From assembly GCA_026874595.1 (NCBI GenBank), contig CM049306.1:23359019-23423018 (forward strand): a stretch of DNA of 64,000 bases, read 5' to 3'. The translations under genes and the position numbers were made by a program. The notes under the pieces were generated by a model, which worked only from the letters and a program-made list of their open reading frames with translations, made no database searches and was not told the DNA's origin. Origin of the DNA: Sipunculus nudus (Eukaryota > Annelida > Sipuncula > Golfingiida > Sipunculidae). Shown here piece by piece: positions 35,501-47,900 of the stretch (position 1 is the first letter of the stretch; every line of letters starts with the position of its first letter).

Positions 35501-38500
35501 AAATTTCATGAAAAATAGAAATTTTCATGACAAATACATATGTACGGACTTTTTTTTCGCAGTGCCTGCAGATATTGGCCTGATTTTTGGTGTGTAGGCA
35601 GATAATGACCAGTTACAGATCGAGTTCGCGTTTCGTCCTAGTTGACCTAATTTTGACCGTTTTACGGCTCCTTAACTTAGAAAATTTCATGAAAAATATT
35701 AATTTTCATGACAAATACTTATGTACGGACTTTTTTTCGCAATGCCTGCAGATATTGGCCTGATTTTTGGTGTGTGTGCAGATAATGATCAGTTACAGAT
35801 CGAGTTCGCGTTTTGTCCCGGTTGACCTATTTTTGACCGTTTTACAGCTCCTTAACTTAGAAAATTTCACGAAAAATATTAATTTTGATGACAAATACAT
35901 ATGTACGGACTTTTTTTGCAGTGCCTGCAGATATTGGCCTGATTTTTGGTGTGTGGGCAGATAATGACCAGTTACAGATTGAGTTCGCATTTTGTCCCAG
36001 TTGAATTACTTTTAACCGTTTTATGGCTCCTTAACTTAGAAAATTTCATGAAAAATATAAATTTTCATGACAAATACACATGTACGGACTTTTTTTTGCA
36101 ATACCTGCAGATATTGGCCTGATTTTTGGTGTGTGGGCAGATAATGACCAGTTACAGATCAAGTTCATGTTTTGTCCCAGTTTACCTACTTTTGACGGTT
36201 TGACGGTGCTCTAACATAGAAAATTTCATAAAAAAGTGCACATGTACGGACTTTTTTTTCGCAATGCCTGCAGATACGGGCCTGATTTTTTATGTGTGGG
36301 CAGATAATGACAGTTACAGATCGAGTTCACGTTTCATCCTGGTTGACCTACTTTTGATTGTTTTACGGCTCCTAAATATAGAAAATTTCATGAAAGACAG
36401 AAATTTTTCTGGAAAATGCACATGTATGGACTTTTTTTCACAGTCCCTGCAGATACTGGCATGATTTTTGGTGTGTTGCTTGATAATGACATGTAACAGA
36501 TCGAGTTTGCATTTTGCCCTTGTTGACCTACGTTTGACCATATGACTCCTGAACTTAAAATTTTTTTCAAAATTTAACAAATGTTTCTAATTTGCCCCAG
36601 GCGGGGGCATTTGTGTCGTTCCGACACATCTAGTTTTATCAAATTTACTGAATCTTTTATTTTATTTCGGTGAATAAAATTAAGCATGTACTGAAAACTC
36701 CAATGTGCAAAACTTTTTAATAGGGATTCAAGGAATAATCTTGTAGAAGCCATGTTGTGGCATTATTTTCTTTTAAATTCAGTTTAAACATTTGATTTAA
36801 AAATAATAAAATATATGTGTATGCATAATATGACCCAATATGAGGTACACTCTGGTCATTTGCTTTGATTACAGATTACAGATGCAGGGTCCCACTCCAG
36901 GTCACTGGAAGTCAGCTATACCAAGGTTTCTGATTTGTTACAGTCACTGGGGGAGATCCCCTGCTGTGACAGGTGTACAGTTGTTCTCATATCACCACCC
37001 CAATCACCCCCCCCCCCCCAAACCCAACCCACCAAATGTTATGCAGTAATTGTTATTGTTTTCACTGTATCTTCTTAATTGTAATGCGGTTTCCACTCCA
37101 ATATGCAAAAACTTTCCTTGAAAAAGTAATTCAAGGTGTAATCCAGAAGATGCAATGTTGTGTAATGTAGCATGTTTAAAGAAATCAATTTTCTTTTAAA
37201 TGATTTTAACAAATATAATTGAACCCATCAGTATGCTTTAATTTATCAAATATGAAGTACATTATGGATAAATAAAGACACAATTAAAAATTGTGAAATC
37301 TAAATCAAGTATTATTTTTAGATATTTATTGTTTTGCAGATTTGAAAGATATATTTTTGTGGTAAAAAAAAAATAAACATTTGTATGCATGATGTGGTGT
37401 TATCTGACAAGATTGAGATTTATGATGATGCAATTGAGAATTATGAATCAACTTTTATATTCAGATATATATATGTTATATTGGAAATGTATAGAAATAT
37501 AAACTTAAATTAAAAAAAAACTGAAGTGATAAAAAAATGAGGATTTAATACAAACATTTGTTCATTATTTCTCTGCCTCAGCAGAATTTGAGATCAGGCT
37601 TGTTTGCCCTGTTTTATGTTGTTAATTAGTTATATTTCAATAAATAAATTCAGTTGTACAAATGTATAAACTACTGAAATGTTAACAGTTAATTAAAAAG
37701 CCAACTAATGATCAACGTAATAGTACAGATCAATTTGTTCACAAACTGCTCACATGCTTCAGTTTCAGCATTAGGCAACACATGGTCAGGTCACAAAATA
37801 TTATTTGCAACAATTTTTGCTCATCAATACAAACCAATCATATAAACCAACCATGGCCTTTATTACCTCTTCCTCTTACACTTTATCTCCATTTGATGTT
37901 ATTTTAGATTTTTACCTTCAAGGTCAACATCAGCTGAGCACAGGGACACATGGGTCCCTTGTTATTGTATCCACCGAAACAAAGTTTTGTGGATACTATG
38001 TTTTTGACCGGGTTCCGCCGCTGCTGCCGCGATCATTTCTGGAATAGAACTCTGAGACCACGGGGCAGATTTTTCCGAAACTTTACACCATGATCAGGTC
38101 ACATGTGAAATGGGGCCAAAATATTTTTGCGTTGACCTCTGACCTTTCCTCTCGCCAGTGCATCCATCTGTGTGTCTGTTTTAACACATTAACCCACATA
38201 TCTTCGGACTCCTTTGACCAATCAGGCTAATAATTTTACACAAATGTAGCCTGTGGATAGCTTTATAACATACATTAAAAAATGTTGGCACCACCTGTAA
38301 CCATTCTTACACAGCATCCATCTGTTCATCTGCCTAAGGATAAAATCACTCATATCTCTGCAGTAAATGGACATATCCACCGGAAAGTTTATATGTGTAT
38401 TCATTTGGATAGCTTTATTGATTTTATTACAGGTGGTGCCACCTACATTCACGTTCAAGCTGCAGACATAAAGCCTTATATCTCAGGACTAGATTGCCGT

Positions 38501-41500
38501 ATCCTCCTGAAATTTTGCATGTGTATAGATCTCACATAGCTCTTTGTCATACACAAAACTGGTGGCACCATTTACAACCATTTTTGCACAGCATCCATCT
38601 GTTTGTCTGCCGTGGGATAAAATTACTCATATCTTGGCAGTGATTTGACTTATCTGCCTAAAATTTTGCATGTATACACATCTTGGATAGCTTTCTCGAT
38701 TTTGTGGCAGTTGATGCCACCTACATTCACTTTTAGGCTGCAGACATCCATGCTTATATGTAACACACCTTACTCTATTTCCCCTTGCCACCCAATCCAT
38801 GCCTCACTTCACCCGTCCCACTCTGATTTTCACTTGTCGACTACATGTATTATAGTTTTCAATGTTTGCACACTGGGACCATATGCATCCAGCAAAATGT
38901 TTCCATGGAGGGATTTTGTAAACAGTCAGCTGCACTCAAGAGCTTGCATATTGGAGGAAAACAGAACACTTGATGTTCCAGACTAGACCACAGATGGATA
39001 CATGTTGCTTGTATAATATAAATAACAGGCATATTTAATCACATAGCTGTGTGGGGATACAGCAGGGGGATTCATCTCACACCAGGACTCAGCTGAAAAA
39101 TGTTAATCACATCAACACATTGTGGGTACGACCCAAAGAAGAAAAAAAATGACTGTTTACAAAACCATCTTGAGTTCTTTATTACCCAGAAGGTTAGCAA
39201 TACAACAACCAGGAAGACTAAACTGACTCAGTGTGAACCATGCAGAGCTAATATGACCCGCGGGAGTAGTAAATAGACTTTTTACTGCCTTGATAAGATA
39301 TAAGAGAGGACTACTCAGCTGTGAAGAGATGATTACTCACAAATTATTCATCTTTTGAAAGTGTAAACAGGGATGAATGTTTTCCACCTTAATTCCACTT
39401 TTTTCACAAATACCAGAGAGAGGTGGTTTGAGCTCATATTTTGTGAAATATACAGGAAAATAGTACTTGATTTGTTTTGCCATTAATGGAAATTTTCTCA
39501 AAAACAGTCTTAATTGCCACGGAATATCAAAAGAAATGTTTTATTACTTTGCTAAAATCTTGTTCCTTCAAAATTGAAAGTTCAACATTTATCAACTGAA
39601 TGATAGTCTCCCTGATTCTTAGGCCAAGTTTGATCTCAAAATGTTAAAATATTAGAAGAAATGAATATGTCGATTCACTTTGTGCTTTGAAAGAACAACT
39701 GTGTATAAAGCATCCTATATGGGATGCAAACCTTGCAGGGAAGCTAGTGATATGGAATTTTAATTAACCCTGTGTTATTCCTGTGAACTTTTTAACTGAA
39801 TATTTTGAAAAAAGCCCTGGACATCATGGTATTGCTGTACTTGACTATAAACATAATAAACAACAACCATGTCACCCCCCCCCCCCTCCGTCCCCGCCCC
39901 CCCCCCCCTACTCCCATAATGTATTTTGGTTTATAGACACCTTTCAGGGAAATGGCAAGTGGCATGACGTCATTGTCCCAAGATGTATGTTGGTTTACAG
40001 ACACCTTTCAGGGAAACGGCACGTGGCGTGACGTCATTGTCATCTGTGACATAACTGATCATGCTCGACAGATGGCCATATGGTCACATGCAGCAAGTGC
40101 AAGTGGTTAAATGTGCTATAAAAACAAATACTCATTCTGGGGTTATTTACGCTTGGATTTACACCAAAATTGAACTTCATCAACGCTTTCACAACATCAG
40201 CCTATATGATACATTTCAGTAACATCCATTAAACTGTCTCCAGATAACATCTTGACATACACACATACACACACAGAATCGAGTGAACAGATTAACCCAC
40301 ATTCTGCACAGGGTTGAATATGTATGGGTACCTGAAAACTAAAACCATATATGTTTTATCACATGGTGCACCAGGTTTATTTATATAAATTCAGATAAAT
40401 CATGTACATCAGCATGTAATATGATGTAGATGATCTCTGTTCTTATAAGTAACAAATATTTTCCATTTCTACATTATTGTCACTTTCTAGAAAAAAATTT
40501 TCCACCTGATTACCAGTAGGCTTTCTGGGCTGAAGGTTATGAGTCAAGGAAAGGCATGATGCAGGATCTATTAATTAACACTTGGAAGATTTTTTGGGAA
40601 CATAAATTTAAAGTGCCAGTGAACTCATATAAATAATTAGCAATTTCAAAGATAAAAGGTGCCAACAATCACAGTTCTTTGTACTAATGTGCAATATTCA
40701 TGTAACAGAGGATCTTGGTTTCTGAAGTCATGCTAATAACATATCACTAGTACACAAGCTTTGATCATATCTGACATTTGTCTGAAAAGACTGGTTGCCC
40801 CAGCAGAGAAGGGGATCAATTAAAGTGTGAGTTCAGAAACTAACCGCAGGTATTCTTGAGTACATTGTATATTTCCATTCCACTAGAACTTGTGTATGGT
40901 CTGTAAATTAGAATCCTGTTATCAAGTTTATTGAAGGAAATGAGTAAATCTAGTACCACTGTATATAGAAATATGGAAAAGTATAGAAAAGAAGTACTTC
41001 CATGTGTGCACATTTTTTGGTGCTATATACTAAATGGGAAAATCTAGTACCACTGTATATAGAAATATGGAGAAGTATAGATAAGAAGTACTTCCATATA
41101 CTAAATGGGAAAATATAGTACCACTGTATATAGAAATATGGAAATGTATAGAAAAGAAGTACTTCCATGTGTGCACATTTTTTGGTGCTATATACTAAAT
41201 GGGAAAATCTAGTACCACTGTATATAGAAATATGGAAAAGTATAGAAAAGAAGTACTTCCATGTTTGCAGAATTATTTAAAAAAAATTTAATCAACAAAT
41301 GATAGTCATCAACATAAAAACTTTTTAAAATGACTAAATGTCCTGAATACATAGCTTATCTAGTTCGATATAGGATTCAATATGATACCTTATGCTATCA
41401 ATCAAAAGAATGAGGTCACAGGGACACAGTTATTGATTTTCCCTATTGGTTCTTGTTTCTTTTATCCTGATGGTGTCATTGCCAGTGATACTTTTAAGTT

Positions 41501-44500
41501 ATTCTATACAAAATGCTCTGCCATATTGATTTCTCAAGGACCTTCATATACACTCCCCATCTTCAAGGTTTAAAAAACTTTATTATTACCAAAGCAATTT
41601 TCTTACTTAATCAAGATGTCTCCCTTGAAAGGGCAGTAATCCAAAGCAATTAACAATCAAATGCCAATGATAACTTCTGAATGTGTATTTTCATTAGAAA
41701 AAAATGTTCTTTATTCAACAGGTTCTGTAATAGGTTAAAACGTAAACCCTCTTGGTTGCCCATGTGAATGCCCTTGAAGGGTTTTTTGCACACATCCAAA
41801 AGCACCATGACCACTACGCTCTTTACACAGCGCTTTACCCATAGGCCAATTACCTATATTGTAAGCTCTGTTTGTTATGACCTTGTATCCTGGATCTCTA
41901 CACCAGAGGGGAGCTCAGTATTTTGGTCCAATCAGATGAGACCCTGTGCTGAAGACAAAATGGTTTACTAGCCAAGCGAGGAATACATGAAGCCAATGTT
42001 CATTTCGTTTTGAGTGACAGCTCATCACCCCGGCGACCTTTTGAACAGGCCACAGGCTCAGAGAGAATTGCCCCACATGTGGTTTCTTGGTGGAGCCTAA
42101 TGCCTGTCGAGTGTTTGTTGACTTGCATTTGGTTGGCTGCTCGTTGCATCTGCAGTTTTTTCAGCAGACAGGCCCAAGTGTACCACCTGGTGTTTAAGTG
42201 CATCATAAATGGTCAAAGCAGGCAGTGGGAAAATCGGTAGCTTCTTTAGAAGCGCTAGATTTCCGCTGCCTCTGGAGCATACATAACCACTGCCAAAGCA
42301 AAACTGTTGCGTTTTTATTTTGTTTCACATTTTTTGGTGCTATATACTAAATGGGAAAATAGCTGTGTGTCATATTCAGAGAAGTTATTGACTTACTTGT
42401 ACCCCCATGGGAATGCACAAAACATTGTCTTGTTTAACAAACATTAACCAAAATTTAAAAAAAATATATGTGTGAGACAGCCAATATTTCAGGCTTGTTC
42501 TTTGTTCTCCCATGATCTAAGATGGCTAAAGAAGGGAAATATGTTTTTGAGCCGACTTGATTACAGATTCCATGACTGCTTACCCAGGTGCTCTGTCAGC
42601 TGTGTTAAATGTTAGGATGGGAAATTGTTACCCCAAGATCAGAGGGGGTAATGGAGAACCAACCTGCCCCTGCAAAGTTAATGCTGTCTATAAAGGGACA
42701 AATGGAGAGCCACATTATACAAACTAAACCCAGAAACAGGTCACCCAACCCAGTTACCTAAAGCTAAACTATCCTCATCAGGATTCTGCTGTGTCAGCAA
42801 GTCTGACCTTCATCACAGCAACAGCACTATCTATGCCTGAGTATCATCATATTAAAAGGATTACTCTCATCATCTGTCGTGATCTGAATAGGTTGTATAA
42901 TTATAAATCACTCCCTTGTCAATTTCTCTGTCACCGCACCCAAAAACATGAGTTGTATGGCTTGATACAATGAGTCTGTGTTTAGCTGTTTTGACTGCTG
43001 CATAATGGTGTTTCACGCTGCGGCTTGTACCGTAAAATCTCCACTTAAAACCGCGGTTTCATCAAGAAATTCAAAATCTTGAAATCAGGTTGATTTCCTG
43101 AAAGCACTGTGCGGTTTATACTAGAAGGGTTTCCTGAATATCTTCCTGACAGACATCGTTTTTGGGCCGGCGCATGGGCGATAATATTGCAACTTTCGAA
43201 GGCTGTTCTTAGCATGCATGGGAGCCGTGTGTAAATGTATTATTTACGATTATTTGTTATTTATAAATTAAATATTGCTGATTAGTTTTCGTGTGATATA
43301 TAACTTGTTATAAAATTTTGGTAATTGTCACCAAATAATACGTTTACAACAACCCTGCTGTTACACACAGCGGTCCACTTCGTTGGGCATGGTCAAGCAA
43401 AATTGAAATTAAAGCCCACTTTAGCAATGATTATTTGTTTAAAACGTAAAATGAATAAAAAGCTGACATCGTAAAGACTCACACAATGGCAGACGATCGT
43501 TTTAAAATCAAGTTTGAGTGCCGCCATGTGCTGAAACACCCCGGTATTCTGCTAAGAATATTTTGAACGGCTGTACGCGGTGGGCGGTAAATAGAACAGC
43601 CACCTATTTCGTCCCAGCGTGCCTTGCGCAAACACTGCCTTGACAAAATGGCTCTCCACACGGAAACTTTCTTCAGGAAAAAAACTTGCTAACCCGGACT
43701 GGCCACTTTAATTTTACCTTAAAATCACTCGTTTCCAAGCGTCATGTTTCCTATACGTGCGTATCTCGAAAAGGTAACTTCAGTTACTTTGATATTTAGT
43801 TAAGTTGACCAGCGATGTTTTCAAACGCACCAGCAAATTGTGACATGGAGCGATGTCAACGTACGATGTGACGAAGATAATACAGAAGGAACCGGTATGA
43901 AAATGATTTGAATCTTCCGAGTAATTCCAGAAAATGGAATTTGCATCAAAAATTAAGATTTCAAAATATTACTTTTAGAATTAAAATATACAGTGACCTG
44001 AAATGGATCAGCAGAATATTTTTTCCAAAATATAATGACAAATCAGTAGCAAACAAGAATACGGCACGGAATATAAAATCTGTATAAACAGGCAGAGGTT
44101 CACCGGCCCTTACGTCTTTCCAAACTTCATGCTTGAGTGACCCTGCAAAAAAGTGTTATGATGTGTTTAAATAAAATGCCCAAGGAATTTTTAAAGTTGA
44201 CAGGAATGGCCGAGTCACAACCTACGCTAGCCATGACAACATGACACTCAGGCCTTCGGGAAAAAAAACTGATAGGGCCTGGAGTCATGATGGCAGTCAC
44301 AACAGAACGCCCATTCTAAGGGTCGGATCAAAATATTTGCTGTCTGGTATTATTTGGCATCACAGGCTTATATAGTCGTATTATTTGTGCTAAATATCGA
44401 AGAAAAAATGTTGTTACACAAAAATAATTACAATTATTACCTCCTTTCATCACTGTGGCACCGATTCACGTGAAGCGGTACTTCTCATTCAAAACTAAAT

Positions 44501-44930
44501 GTGTCATGGCGCGGTCGTGTATGTAAACTTGGAAGTCGGAAGCCGGAAGCCGGAAACCAACGAAAGCAGTTTAAAGCATATACAAAATGCTAACGCTTCA
44601 ATACCGTTTTGTTTTTTTCCCCGATAGAATAAGATCTTTTTTTATCATTCTGTGAAGAATAATAGTTATCCATTGTTTAATCTGAACGTTATGGAAGATT
44701 TTGTGCTCGGAAGCCATCTCGGAAGTCAGTCAGAAGTGCTTGGATGTTATCCAATGTGTATAACTCGGAAGTCACAGAGACGCACTGTGCCCAAAATGCA
44801 GTTTCATTATAATTATAGTTGCATGCATATATTAAAATTGCTCATGCATGATTCTGCTTACAATGAGTGTATGATGCAATACATGACACATAATCGGAAA
44901 ACTATAAGTTCTTATTTTTTTATTTGTAAA

Positions 44931-44986
<56 letters not shown>

Positions 44987-47900
44987 CGTCGGTGTTATTA
45001 TCAAGTAAGTGTGATAACGGAAATACTTCCTATCTCATTATACTAGTACATATTTGTATGCTCTCTCAGTGGAGTAAATCACCAATTTATGAATTGGAAA
45101 GTAATAAATAAAATAATGAAATTGCTAGGGAATAAAAAAAGTAATCTGGAAAAGAAATGAAATTTAAGAGATATATTACGTCTGAACGGGCTTGCGCCCT
45201 CTATGGATGCACCACTGCATAATTAATATAGTATAATTAACCCTTGTACGGCATTAAAAATACAGTTATAAATTACGATGTCATTCAAAATAAAATATAG
45301 TAATATATTTTCCATACGTTGAACAAATATGAAAATTCAATATATCCCAGAAGGTCATCGCTGGAACAAACATACATGTATCATATGCAAAAACGAAATG
45401 TCTTTCAATATGTTAGAGTTCAACAATATTTAAAAAAAAAATGTTACATTTATATCTTAGAAAAGGGATATAAAAGTCCAGATAATATATAACATACTAA
45501 TACATGTATTATTATATAATCTGATCGATTTACGAATTTAAGCAAATATTTTTTTAAAACTAAAATTAATTCTTTTTCAAGTTTTTGACTTTATCAATCT
45601 CGATATTTATATTATATTAATTTCACTCCTGATGTTTCAACATCACATTTCAACTTCAAATATATGGATATTTATTAATATATTAAAGTATGTTTATAAA
45701 TGATTGCATGATAAGGGCATATAACCAGAATGTGCACCCTTCAACTTCATATTACTGTACGATTACAAGGATCTCGATAAGAAATTACAATTTTGTTTAT
45801 ATAATATATATATAAATGCAACCGGACCATGAAATGTAAGATATAATTTGGCATAAAAAATATTACATAATAGATAAGAGTCTAAGAGATTCATAATAGT
45901 GATGAATTTTTTTTTGGTCAATGGAAGAGGAAAATGTTTTTCAATTTATACATTAAAAATAAAATATTTTGTTCGAAACAACTTGTAAAAACATTAACTG
46001 GACGGTTTTTTGGTTCTGTCAAATTTTCTGTTTAAGTCTCTATGATATTATCAGGTTGATTTTTATAGGGCACATGTATAAAATATTATCAAAACCTTTA
46101 TTTTTTTCATGTTTCCATCAACATTAAATGCGGTAACAGCGTAAAATATTGATGAGTTAGGCCCAAAAAAATTAAAGGTATGGTTCTCAGGCACCGCCCG
46201 CATCAATTTTAAACCCCCGCATCAAAAATTTTTTATTTTGATTGTCAATAAAAACTTTCCAATTTTGAGCTGCTGCCGCTTCGACATTTCTTTCAAGAAG
46301 ATAAAACCATACAATTTTCTTTGTTTTGTAGTGCTTTTACTTATTTAGCAAATTAAAACTGTTATTTTTATGCTTTTCCCTTATCATTTGACATTTTTAT
46401 CTAAACATACCAAAAAATGTAAAATAAAAAAAGCGCCCGCCCGCATTGATTTCTGAAAAAAAGTACCTGAGAACCATACCTTTTTTTTATTTTGGCCTTA
46501 AAATAATCTTGTTTTACAAAATGAAATAAAATATCAATATAAGGCCAAAAAAAATTAAAGGTATGGTTCTCAGGCACCGCCCGCATCAATTTTAAACCCC
46601 CGCATCAAAAATTTTTTATTTTGATTGTCAATAAAAACTTTCCAATTTTGAGCTGCTGCCGCTTCGACATTTCTTTCAAGAAGATAAAACCATACAATTT
46701 TCTTTGTTTTGTAGTGCTTTTACTTATTTAGCAAATTAAAACTGTTATTTTTATGCTTTTCCCTTATCATTTGACATTTTTATCTAAACATACCAAAAAA
46801 TGTAAAATAAAAAAAGCGCCCGCCCGCATTGATTTCTGAAAAAAAAGTGCCTGAGAACCATACCTTTTTTTTATTTTGGCCTAATATATTATTAAAAAAA
46901 CAGCATCATGAATGTTACAAAACAGATTGAATTTATGAAAAATACATGATACTGAAGAAATTGAAAATGCTTGACACGTTTGCTGACGATATGATGACCA
47001 GTGCATTTGCCATTACTGGCTTCCGAGTTTTACACATTTGGACCATAACCGGGCATTACAGAGCAAAAAATAGTCATTAACTTCGGGTGGATAACTTTGA
47101 TTATTTTACATGATGATAAAAAAGACCTTATTCTATCAATAAAAATAAAAAGGTACTTTCCATTGATGTAGTAGCATTTTAATTATGCTTCGATCATTGC
47201 TTTAAAAAAAGTCCTTGCTTCCGACTTCGGACTTCCGAGTTTTACACATAGCCGTTTGGAAATCCCCTACCGGAAGTTATGATTCTCCCGCTGACAGACG
47301 TGGAGACGAGTTTTTCGAGTAAAACCAGCCTCGGAATTAAAAACTGCTGCACGTTTACACGTAAGTCAACCGTGGATGTAATAATTATAATTTTCCCCAA
47401 CAGAATAACGTCACTTTTTGTCTTAACTCAGGAAAATGACAGTTCGAGAAGTGGATGAAAATGAAAAAGTAGTGTCAGAAATGGCGTGCACATCTGCACA
47501 TACTAGAATTGATGCGAACCCAATAGCTTGTACTGTCACCCCATCGTCTTCAGTTCATCTAAAATCGACGTTTGGGGTGACAAGCTGTCGCTAAACCTAC
47601 GCGTGTTCATTTCTAGATGATTGCTTGATTGTCTTTTGTCAAATCATTCCGTAGCGAAAGTTGGTGCGGTTTTAAAGGGGGGTTCTTAGTATTTGAGCCC
47701 CTCGCGGTGTCTCGCCTGGAATTTCGGCGAAGTCTGGGTGCGGTTTTAATCGGAAGTGCGGTTTTAAGTGGAGATTTTACGGTAGCGTGGAGATGGTCGA
47801 TAACCGTTTAACCTTAAGGTGGTATTTTACTCCATGCTGGGTGCTTGTGGGGAAAACATGGCTTAGTCTTTGCTTGATTCATTGATCTAGTTCTCTGTCA

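Larger units (their letters stand above)
33915..37961 (+). mobile_element. HL-1 repeat, copy C (4.0 kb), carrying a nested HL-2
   Basis: 5' end AGCTCAGCTGAC after a T run; 3' end CATCAGCTGAGCACAG, then GGGAC/GTCCC stem and CCCTTG. The left half belongs to the same subfamily as copy D (shared 'AGCACTGTTGATTTAATTTT', 'CCATGTCAAGTGTTGTTTAC', poly-C then 'AGATGGTGCATTAACT'). The right half (from about 36850) matches copies A and B. HL-2 occupies 35111-36633. Confidence 0.85.
43028..47784. mobile_element. 4.76-kb DNA element with perfect 27-bp terminal inverted repeats, apparently non-autonomous
   Basis: The left end 43028-43054 and right end 47758-47784 are exact reverse complements over 27 bp (outer bases TACCGTAAAATCTCCACTT, inner AAAACCGC). 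Subterminal TGCGGTTTTA-type motifs recur (right: about 47663, 47739, 47757; left: about 43047 and 43110). If the outer TA is the target duplication the element is 43030-47782. The interior is very AT-rich in the middle and CpG-richer towards the ends. No ORF resembles a transposase (largest is 118 codons, partly a TA microsatellite). Two MITEs are inserted inside. Confidence 0.8.

Noticed and set aside
35056..36580. Series of 60-88-codon ORFs on both strands
   Set aside because: They are shadows of the 180-bp tandem repeat.
42000..42240. Overlapping ORFs on both strands in a GC-richer block
   Set aside because: None resembles a known protein in any frame. It may be part of an insertion; left as unclassified.
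44652..45008. 118-codon ORF ending in a Tyr-Ile run
   Set aside because: Its length is due to a TA microsatellite. The upstream part has no family features.
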